DNA of 64,000 bases. Origin: Alviniconcha marisindica (Eukaryota; Mollusca; Gastropoda; Provannidae). Location: positions 1,083,501-1,147,500 of the forward strand of contig JABMCL010000813.1 of the NCBI GenBank assembly GCA_018857735.1. The letters are read 5' to 3'. Positions 55,692 to 64,000 of the stretch are shown piece by piece. The notes under the pieces were generated by a model, which worked only from the letters and a program-made list of their open reading frames with translations, made no database searches and was not told the DNA's origin. The stretch's first letter is position 1, and each line of letters starts with the position of its first letter. A program made the position numbers and the translations under genes.

Positions 55692-57283
55692 CATAACGTG
55701 GGGAGCATTTTCTCACTACTACAGCCACCACCCAGGACCATGCACACAGGTGGACGGCATTCGTAAGTCGCTCTTCTCTCTCTCAGTCCGCCTCTCTCAC
55801 ACGTAAGTCAGTCTCTCTTCTCTCTCTCAGCTCGCCTCTCACACGTAAATCATTCTTTTCTCTCTCAGCTCTCCTTTCTCACACGTAAGTCAGTCTCTCT
55901 TCTCTCTCAGCTCTCTTTCTCACACGTAAGTCAGTCTCTCTCTCTCTCAGCTCGCCTCTCTCACACGTAAGTCAGTCTCTCTTCTCTCTCAGCTCGTCTC
56001 TCTCACACGTAAGTCAGTCTCTCTTCTCTCTCAGTTCGCCTCTCACACACGTAAGTCAGTCTCTCTTCTCTCTCAGTTCGCCTCTCACACACGTAAATCA
56101 TTCTCTTCTCTCTCAGCTCTCCTTTCTCACACGTAAATCATTCTCTTCTCCCTCAGCTCGCTTCTCACACACGTAAATCATTCTCTTCTCTCTCAGCTCG
56201 CCTCTCACACACTTAAATCATTCTCTTCTCTCTCAGCTCTCCTTTCTCACACGTAAATCATTCTCTTCTCTCTCAGTTCGCCTCTCACACACGTAAGTCA
56301 TTCTCTTCTCTCTCAGTCTCGCCTCTCACACACGTAAATCATTCTCTTCTCCCTCAGCTCGCTTTCACACACGTAAATCATTCTCCTTCTCTCTCAGCTC
56401 GCCTTCTCACACACGTTAAATCATTCTCTTCTCTCTCAGCTCTCCTTTCTCACAGTAAATCATCTCTCTCTCTCAGTCGCCTCTAAACACGTAAGTCAGT
56501 CTCTCTTCTCTCTCAGCTCTCCTTTCTCACACGTAAGTCAGTCTCTCTTCTCTCTCAGCTCGCTTTTTCTCACACGTAAGTCAGTCTCTCTTCTCTCTCA
56601 GCTCTCCTTTCTCACACGTAAGTCAGTCTCTCTTCTCTCTCAGCTCGCCTCTCTCACACGTAAGTCAGTCTCTCTTCTCTCTCTCAGCTCTCCTTTCTCA
56701 CACGTAAATCAGTCTCTCTTCTCTCTCAGTTCGCCTTTCTCACACATATGTCGCTCTTTTCTCTCAGTTCGCCTCTCTCACACGTAAATCACTCTTCTCT
56801 CTCATTTCGCCTTCTCGTTCAGTTCGCCTCTCTCACACGTAAGTCAGTCTCTTCTCTCTCAGCTATCCTCTCTTACACGTAAGTCAGTCGCTCTTCTCTC
56901 TCTCAGTTCGCCTCTCTCACACGTAAATCAGTCGCTCTTCTCTCTCAGCTATCCTCTCTCACACGTAAGTCAGTCGCTCTTCTCTCTCCCAGTTCGCCTC
57001 TCTCACACGTAAGTCAGTCGCTCTTCTCTCTCAGCTATCCTCTCTCACACGTAAGTGAGTCGCTCTTCTCTCTCTCTCTCAGCTATCCTCTCTCACACGT
57101 AAGTCAGTCTCTTCTCTCTCAGCTATCCTCTCTCACACAGTCAGTCTCTTCTCTCTCAGCTCGTCTCTCTCACACGTAAGTCTCTCTTCTCTCTCAGCTC
57201 GTCTCTCTCACACGTAAGTCTCTCTTCTCTCTCAGTTCGCCTCTCTCGTGCGTGCGTGCGTGCGTGCGCGCGCGCGCGCGAGC

Positions 57284-57331
<48 letters not shown>

Positions 57332-57716
57332 TGTGTGTGTGTGTGTGTGTGCTTGCAGTTGTTGTGTTATGCTTTCCACGTAAATGTCTTAAGATATTGG
57401 CATTCTTTATTTTCCTTTCAGAGCTCGGATCAGAAGGCTTTCAAACTCTTTCCACTGGACAGACATTCATAACCTCGGTATGTTGGAGCGGCGGCGAGTT
57501 CTGCTTTATCTGATGTTTATTGCGAACACTTCTCAGCCCAAACCCCTAGATTCGTCTGATACATGTACTGGGTATTTGCTTAGCCTTGGTAAACACTGAA
57601 TGGATTTCCTGCAGCATCACAAAAGGTATACATAAAAACCAACCATGCACTGGTTAGACTGGGTATCGCCGCTGGAGTTGCAGTCTCTGTGGCCTTGCCC
57701 AGGTACGGATACAGGA

Positions 57717-57780
<64 letters not shown>

Positions 57781-57804
57781 AGAGAGAGAGAGAGAGAGAG
57801 AAGA

Positions 57805-57894
<90 letters not shown>

Positions 57895-58064
57895 AGAGAG
57901 AGAGAGACTCGAACTCGAAAACTTTAATACTCAAGGATAGTAGCGTTAGGTCCATTTGGACATATCTAACTGCCAGTCCTGGCTATACTACAAACACAAA
58001 TAAACACGACAATACCACAAACAAATATTATAAGCACGATCAGAGAGAGGGAGAGGGAGAGAGA

Positions 58065-58152
<88 letters not shown>

Positions 58153-60007
58153 GAGAACAGCATGTACTACAGGAATCGACAGCTCCTTTCGACAGGTGGA
58201 AGATGTACGCATTACGATTTCAGGGCCTACGCTACTTGGCCATGAGCCCCAGGTGTCAGGAACACTGGCGTCGCCACAAGACGAAGGGTCGCCTGTACCT
58301 CATGGACCTCAACAACGTGCAGCAGGGGGTCCGGGAGCTCAAGGTCACCTCCACCGCAGACTTCAAGGCCGACACCTTTGTGCCGCACGGAATCAGTGTG
58401 TGGGAGGACAGGACGTCAGGTGAGTGGAATCAGTGTGTGGGAGGACAGGACGTCAGGTGAGTGGAATCAGTGTGTGGGAGGACAGGACGTCAGGTGAGTG
58501 GAATCAGTGTGTGGGAGGACAGGACGTCAGGTGAGTGGAATCAGTGTGTGGGAGGACAGGACGTCAGGTGAGTGGAAATTTCAAGTGGGGGTGGAAGGGG
58601 GGGACAGGACGTCAGGTGAGTGGAATCAGTGTGTGGGAGGACAGGACGTCAGGTGAGTGGAATCAGTGTGTGGGAGGACAGGACGTCAGGTGAGTGGAAT
58701 CAGTGTGTGGGAGGACAGGACGTCAGGTGAGTGGAATCAGTGTGTGGGAGGACAGGACGTCAGGTGAGTGGAATCAGTGTGTGGGAGGACAGGACGTCAG
58801 GTGAGTGGAATCAGTGTGTGGGAGGACAGGACGTCAGGTGAGTGGAATCAGTGTGTGGGAGGACAGGACGTCAGGTGAGTGGAATCAGTGTGTGGGAGGA
58901 CAGGACGTCAGGTGAGTGGAATCAGTGTGTGGAGGACAGGACGTCAGGTGAGTGGAATCAGTGTGTGAGAGGACAGGACGTCAGGTGAGTGGAATCAGTG
59001 TGTGAGAGGACAGGACGTCAGGTGAGTGGAATCAGTGTGTGGGAGGACAGGACGTCAGGTGAGTGGAATCAGTGTGTGACGGACATGTCGTTAGTCAGGT
59101 GAGTGGAATCAGTGTGTGGGAAGACAGGACGTCAGGTGAGTGGAATCAGTGTGTGACGGACATGTCGTTAGTCAGGTGAGTGGAATCAGTGTGTGGGAAG
59201 ACAGGACGTCAGGTGAGTGGAATCAGTGTGTGACGGACATGTAGTTAGTCAGGTGAGTGGAATCAGTGTATGACCGACATGTAGTTATCAGGTGAGTGGA
59301 ATCAGTGTGAGTAACAGACATGTAGTTAGTCAGGTGAGTGGAATCAGTGTGTGACAGACATGTAGTTAGTCAGGTGGGTGGAATCAGTGTATGACAAATA
59401 TGTAGTCAGGTGAGTGGAATCAGTGTGTGACAGATATGTAATTAGTCTGGTGGGTGGAATCAGTGTGTGACAGATATGTAGTCAAGTGAGTGGAATCAGT
59501 GTGTGACAGATATGTAGTCAGGTGAGTGGAATCAGTGTGTGACAGATATGTAGTCAGGTGAGTGGAATCAGTGTGTGACAGATATGTAGTTAGTCAGGTG
59601 AGTGGAATCAGTGTGTGACAGACATGTAGTTAGTCAGGTGGAGTGGAATCAGTGTGTGACCGACATGTAGTAAATCAGGCGAGTGGAATCAGTGTATGAC
59701 AAACATGTAGTTAGTCAGGTGGGTGGAATCAGTGTGTGACAGATATGTAGTTAGTCAGGTGAGTGGAATCAGTGTATGACAAACATGTAGTTAGTCAGGT
59801 GGGTGGAATCAGTGTGTGACCGACATGTAGTAAATCAGGCGAGTGGAATCAGTGTATGACAAACATGTAGTTAGTCAGGTGGGCGGAATCAATGTGTGAC
59901 AGACATGTAGTAAATCAGCTGGGTGGAATCAGTGTGTGGCAGACCTGTAGTTAGTCAGGTGAGTGAAATCAGTGTGAGGCAGACTCTATCTTATATATAT
60001 ATACTTA

Positions 60008-60057
<50 letters not shown>

Positions 60058-60167
60058 GTAGTGGTTGTGTGTGTGTATGTTTGTTGTTGTGACTGTATCT
60101 TCTTCTCTCTCTCTCTGCCTCTTCTCTCTCTCTTCTCTCTCTCTCTCTCTCTCTTCTCTTCTGTTAC

Positions 60168-60216
<49 letters not shown>

Positions 60217-60235
60217 TGTGTTGTGTGTTGATGTG

Positions 60236-60309
<74 letters not shown>

Positions 60310-61210
60310 TGGTTGCAGGACGGCACGTGGTGTTCGTGGTGAACCACCCGTTTGAAGAGGACGCTGCCGACAGGGTGGAGAAGTTCATCTACGACCCCAA
60401 CAAGCAAGAGATCGTGCATCAAGCCCACTTTACCACCCCGACATGAACGTGTTAGTGGGACATTGATTGATTCTGGCATTTAGCACCACTAAGGTCACAA
60501 CCGCTAAGGTCACGAAAGCTAAGGTCACAACCGCTAAGGTCACAGCCGCTAAGATCACAACCGCTAAGGTCAGAATCGTTAAGTTCACAACCACTAAGGT
60601 CACATGAGGGCAAAACACAACAGTCAAATCATAAGTAAAAGTCCTTCGCCTTACACGTGTGTTTATGGATGAAGAGGACTGAGAAAAATGAAATTGAATG
60701 AAACGAAAACGTAGAAATTAGAAAGAAAGAAATCCAGGCAGTAGGCGAAACACGAGAAGCTACATTCTGACCTTCCCCAGGCTTAATAAGAGATCGTCTT
60801 TGGTAGCTCTGGCTTCTCAGCAGAAGGTAGTAAGTAACTTGAAGTTTTACGCCCAGTCAACCAGTACGGTAATATCAGAGCGATTATATTTCGTTCTTTT
60901 TTCCAGCTGTGTGTAAAGTGCATATTCCACTGACTTTGATCCCTTACCCCTAGCGCCCCAGCCACTTCAACTGTCTCCTTTGGACCGGAGTTGGCGCGTT
61001 ACAAGCCTCATTAGGACTATTTCTGTCTGTGTTTGCGCATCCCACAGCAGGACTCTTATACATGTACGTGAGATACATGTAATTCCGTGCTATACTATAA
61101 CAGCATACGGGAAGGGTGGGGGGACGATAGAACTGCAGGACTCTCCCCAATCATTCTCTGTCTCTGTCCGTCTCTCTTGTCTCTGTCTCTTCTCACACAC
61201 ACCACAACAC

Positions 61211-61241
<31 letters not shown>

Positions 61242-61258
61242 CCCAAAAACACACACAC

Positions 61259-61327
<69 letters not shown>

Positions 61328-61398
61328 ACCACGCACCGCACACCCCACACACACACCACACCACACACACACACACACGACACCACACACACACGACA

Positions 61399-61440
<42 letters not shown>

Positions 61441-61464
61441 CACCACACACACACACCACACACA

Positions 61465-61507
<43 letters not shown>

Positions 61508-61547
61508 CACACACACACAACCACACACACACACCCCCCAAACACAC

Positions 61548-61595
<48 letters not shown>

Positions 61596-61598
61596 ACA

Positions 61599-61640
<42 letters not shown>

Positions 61641-62904
61641 GGACCCCAACTCCAGATACCTCCGTTGATTGGTGACAGGCTGTTTTCAGGGTGAACGACG
61701 TCCAAGCCACAGGAGAGAACAGTTTCTACTTCACCAACTCCAACTACTTCCGCACGCCGGTTGCAGTGTTGTTGGAGGCGTTGCTGGCGCTGCCTCTGAC
61801 AGACGTGGTCCACTGTGACGGTCAGTCGTACACCACAGTGGACAGCGGTCTCAAAGGTCCCAACGGCATCGCCATGTCACCTGACGCACAGTGAGTACAA
61901 ACTGTGATGGTGGTAGTGACAGACACGTCAGAGTTCAGGAGCTGTGTGAAAGTCGAGGTGGCCGTCCTGGGCTTTCCATCCTAATGAGCCTTACGGTTTC
62001 TGTTCATTATTGTTCACGACTGTTCATTAGGATGGGGTCAGTTCTCTACTGCTACGGGTGAATTACTGAGTACTGTTGGTGGTGGTGACGACAGTTCATT
62101 ATTGTTCACGACTGTTCATTATGATGGGGTCAGTTCTATACTGCTACGGGTGAATTACTGAGTCACGTTGGTGGTGGTGGTAATGACAATCATGTCATTA
62201 TTATTCACAATTGTTCATTATGGCTGGATCAGTTCTATACTGCTACGGGTGACTGTGTGTGGGTACTATTGGTGGTTGTGGTAACAACAATAACAGACAA
62301 TGTTCGTTTTGATATATGACTTGAAGTTACTCTGTGTTTCAGACATGTCTACGTTTCCGTCATGGTGTTTTTGAGACATGTCTTCGTTTCCGTCATGGTG
62401 TGTTTGAGACATGTCTACTTTTCCGTCATGGTGTGTTTGAGACATGTTTACGTTTCCGTCATGGTATGTTCAGACATGTCTACGTTTCCGTCATGGTGTG
62501 TTTCAGACATGTGTACGTTTCCGTCATGGTGTGTTTCAGACATGTGTACGTTTCCGTCATGGTGTGTTTCCAGACATGTGTACGTTTCCGTCATGGTGTA
62601 TTTCAGACATGTGTACGTTTCCGTCATGGTGTGTTTCAGACATGTGTACGTTTCCGTCATGGTGTGTTTCAGACATGTGTACGTTTCCGTCATGGTGTGT
62701 TTCAGACATGTGTACGTTTCCGTCATGGTGTGTTTCAGACATTGTACGTTTCCGTCATGGTGTGTTTCAGACATGTGTACGTTTCCGTCATGGTGTGTTT
62801 CAGACATGTGTACGTTTCCGTCATGGTGTGTTTCAGCATGTGTACGTTTCCGTCATGTGGTGTTATGTGTCAGGAATCGACATTATCGTTGTGTAGTGTG
62901 TGTG

Positions 62905-62946
<42 letters not shown>

Positions 62947-62991
62947 TGTGTTGTGTGTGTGCTGTATGTTATGTGTGTGATTGTGTGTGTG

Positions 62992-63023
<32 letters not shown>

Positions 63024-63117
63024 ATGTGTGTGTGCATTTGTGTGTGTGTGTGTGTGTGTATGTTGTGTGTGTGTGGTGTGTGTGTGTGTTGTGTACATTG
63101 TGTTAGTTTATATGTGC

Positions 63118-63197
<80 letters not shown>

Positions 63198-64000
63198 GGG
63201 ATATGTATTAGTAGATAATATTTGTAGTGTGTATTAGTCATTATGATAGTTTTATGTGATGCTTGTGTGGTGTGTGTGTGTGTGTGTATGTAGCTGTGTC
63301 TGTGTGTGATGTCTGTACGGGCCTTTCGCAGTATTCTATTCTTGGGTATCATGCAAACGGGTCATCATTTTAACTGTGCAGACCTACCCGTTGTACTGTG
63401 GTGTGACTGTGCAGACCTCCCCGCTGTACAATAGTTTTGACTGTGCAGACCTACCCGTTGTACAGTAGTTTTGACTGTGCAGACGTACCCGGTGTACTTT
63501 AGTTTTGACTGTGCAGACCTACCCGCTGTACTGTTGTTGTGACTGTGCAGGCCTACCCGCTGTATTGTGGTGTGGTTGTGCAGACCTACCCGCTGCACTG
63601 TGGTTGTGACTGTGCAGACCTACCCGCTGTACTGTGGTTGTGACTGTGCAGACCTACCCGCTGTACTGTGTTGTGACTGTGCAGACCTACCCGCTGTACT
63701 GTGGTTGTGACTGTGCAGACCTACCCGCTGTACTGTGGTGTGGTTGTGCAGACCTACCCGCTGTACTGTGGTTGTGACTGTGCAGACCTACCCGCTGTAC
63801 TGGGTTGTGACTGTGCAGACCTACCCGCTGTCTGTGTTGTTGTGCAGACCTACCCGCTGTACTGTGGTTGTGACTGTGCAGACCTACCCGCTGTACTGTG
63901 GTGTGGTTGTGCAGACCTACCCGCTGTACTGTGGTTGTGACTGTGCAGACCTACCCGCTGTACTGGTGGTTGTGACTGTGCAGACCTACCCGCTGTACTG
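54994..64000 (+). CDS. PON: Paraoxonase-like gene PON-B, 3' end outside window, possibly disabled
   Basis: Exons: 54994-55064, 55692-55762, 57422-57477, 58224-58419, 60319-60450 and 61690-61890. A probable exon 7 start lies in the 62343-62870 array and an exon 8 start in the 63375-64000 array. Exon lengths 71/71/56/196/132/201 match PON-A 80/71/56/196/133/201. Visible: signal-anchor KLLVVVVLAVTA, FVPHGIS, VVNHPFEEDAADRVEKF, VNDVQATGENSFYFTN and GPNGIAMSPD. Exon 3 reads GSEGF where PON-A has GSEDF, so the residue matching the PON1 structural-calcium ligand D54 is Gly. Exon 5 is one base short near ACCACCCCGACATGA, shifting the frame into an early TGA before a GTTAGT donor. This is either a real pseudogenising deletion or an assembly error in a C run. 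The remaining exons stay open, which favours a recent lesion or an error. Confidence 0.88.
55484..55690 (+). repeat. (TGCG)n/(TG)n microsatellite before PON-B exon 2
   Basis: A GTGCGTGCGTGC tract followed by about 65 bp of pure TG reaches the exon 2 acceptor GTGTGCAG. The acceptor therefore has a TG run instead of an ordinary pyrimidine tract. Confidence 0.95.
55763..57240 (+). repeat. About 40-bp minisatellite beginning at the PON-B exon 2 donor
   Basis: From the donor GTAAGTCGCTC onward, about 36 units repeat GTAAGTCAGTCTCTCTTCTC then TCTCAG and CTCGCCTCTCTCACAC. Each unit thus holds a consensus 5' splice site, a pyrimidine tract and an AG, followed by about 16 bases before the next GTAAGT. 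Variants are GTAAATCATTC (many units) and loss of one CT pair. No unit beyond the first adjoins exon sequence. Confidence 0.95.
57718..58150 (+). repeat. (GA)n microsatellites in PON-B intron 3
   Basis: GA runs at 57718-57905 and 58043-58150 are separated by about 135 bp of ordinary sequence. A SINE tail end (57655-57712) precedes the first. ORFs here are artefacts. Confidence 0.95.
58389..59985 (+). repeat. 37-bp minisatellite made of PON-B exon 4 end plus donor
   Basis: The last 31 bases of exon 4 (GGAATCAGTGTGTGGGAGGA onward to CGTCAG) and the donor GTGAGT form a 37-bp unit. It repeats about 18 times almost unchanged to 59075, then about 25 more times as a diverged form (GTGTGACAGATATGTAGT, TTAGTCAG|GTGAGT). 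Every early unit is an exon-end/donor copy. The unit is not a multiple of three, so use of a downstream donor would usually shift the frame. Confidence 0.96.
60017..60310 (+). repeat. (TG)n and (TC)n microsatellites before PON-B exon 5
   Basis: TG runs at 60017-60050, 60176-60212 and 60237-60308 with a TC block between them lead directly into the exon 5 acceptor GGTTGCAG. Confidence 0.95.
60490..60606 (+). repeat. 15-bp minisatellite in PON-B intron 5
   Basis: About eight units of AAGGTCACAACCGCT with substitutions begin 40 bp after the exon 5 donor. Confidence 0.85.
60828..60886 (+). repeat. R4 dispersed repeat in PON-B intron 5
   Basis: AACTTGAAGTTTTACGCCCA followed by GTCAACCAGTACGGTAATAT matches 9176-9235. 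Confidence 0.65.
61196..61640 (+). repeat. Degenerate (CA)n tract before PON-B exon 6
   Basis: About 445 bp of CA repeat is interrupted by CC, CCACC and CGACACC motifs. It lies 50 bp before the exon 6 acceptor TGTTTTCAG. ORFs on both strands are artefacts. Confidence 0.95.
61933..62000 (+). repeat. R3 fragment in PON-B intron 6
   Basis: AGTTCAGGAGCTGTGTGAAA and CTAATGAGCCTTACGGTTTC match part of 53937-54030. An irregular 80-90 bp repeat (TGTTCATTA, GATGGGGTCAGTTCT, CTGCTACGGGTGA) follows at 62020-62260. Confidence 0.6.
62343..62870 (+). repeat. 33-bp minisatellite of PON-B exon 7 acceptor plus exon start
   Basis: About 16 units of GTGTGTTTCAG|ACATGTGTA followed by CGTTTCCGTCATGG. The exon part reads (Q)HVYVSVM, aligning with PON-A exon 7 (Q)YIYVAPC in the same phase. 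The first four units have GAG rather than CAG before ACATG; most later units have a good TTTCAG acceptor. 33 bp is 11 codons and most units are open, so choosing any of several acceptors would keep the frame. The sequence after the last unit (YVSGIDIIVV, then TAG) may be the true but diverged exon remainder. Confidence 0.9.
62890..63200. repeat. (TG)n and (TA)n microsatellites in PON-B
   Basis: Interrupted TG runs (62890-63100) are followed by a TA run of about 75 bp (63119-63196). They lie between the exon 7 and exon 8 arrays. 63200-63370 is unremarkable. Confidence 0.95.
63375..64000 (+). repeat. 34-bp minisatellite of PON-B exon 8 acceptor plus exon start, runs off window
   Basis: About 18 units of GTGACTGTGCAG|ACCTACC followed by CGCTGTACTGTGGTT. 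The exon-like part reads (T)YPLY, aligning with PON-A exon 8, which starts VYPVYTVPDN after TTTTTCAG. Each unit therefore looks like an acceptor with the first residues of exon 8. The array is more diverged at its left (63375-63550) and continues past the right edge, so the genuine exon 8 is not visible. Confidence 0.88.

Noticed and set aside
62334..63237. Long plus-strand ORFs of about 290 codons in the PON-B exon 7 array
   Set aside because: They cross the 33-bp array and then TG and TA microsatellites. Only the unit's exon-like part has PON similarity; the rest is artefact.

Overview
The window is eukaryotic nuclear DNA, most likely from a mollusc and probably a marine gastropod. This is inferred from spliceosomal introns, tRNA-derived SINEs ending in AAT repeats, paraoxonase genes and very abundant TG/AG microsatellites and minisatellites. 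Nothing prokaryotic is present.

Region by region. (1) 1-1015 may hold the last exon and 3' UTR of an unidentified plus-strand gene. (2) 2180-6770 is a complete minus-strand ribosomal protein eS26 gene (RPS26) of four coding exons, with an ATG-only first exon and a 5' TOP tract. (3) 7570-9619 is SINE, MITE and simple-repeat DNA. (4) 9620-19528 is a full-length minus-strand Ty3/gypsy (Metaviridae) LTR retrotransposon with two LTRs, a 4-bp target duplication, PBS, PPT, gag, a canonical -1 slippery site, a frame-broken pol and a frame-broken env with an F-type fusion motif. It landed in one copy of a 90-bp host duplication. (5) 19709-21295 is an intact 15-finger C2H2 zinc-finger gene on the minus strand. 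(6) 22738-24355 is a possible solo LTR with a perfect 38-bp internal inverted repeat. (7) 24800-26850 is SINE and foldback DNA. (8) 26962-39079 is a complete nine-exon paraoxonase-like gene (PON-A, 375 aa). It also carries a candidate alternative exon 6 (6b) at 35445-35651. (9) 40.7-52.4 kb is intergenic and dominated by minisatellites, including a 3.9-kb array of about 80-bp units that grew from the tail of a SINE. (10) 54994-64000 is a second paraoxonase-like gene (PON-B), running off the right edge, with exon lengths nearly identical to PON-A, one exon 1 nt short, and a lost calcium-ligand residue.

The most unusual signal is where the minisatellites sit in the two paraoxonase genes. At seven exon-intron junctions (PON-A exon 4 donor, exon 7 acceptor and exon 7 donor; PON-B exon 2 donor, exon 4 donor, exon 7 acceptor and exon 8 acceptor) a tandem array begins or ends at the splice site. 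In most cases the repeat unit itself contains the splice site and some flanking exon. The two paralogues carry unrelated arrays at the same two junctions (exon 4 donor, exon 7 acceptor). This looks like repeated growth of splice-site-bearing minisatellites, giving arrays of decoy or alternative donors and acceptors.

The second main result is PON-A exon 6b. It matches exon 6 in phase and has good splice sites and an open frame, but lacks two asparagines that bind the catalytic calcium in vertebrate PON1. If used in place of exon 6 it would give a lactonase-dead isoform.
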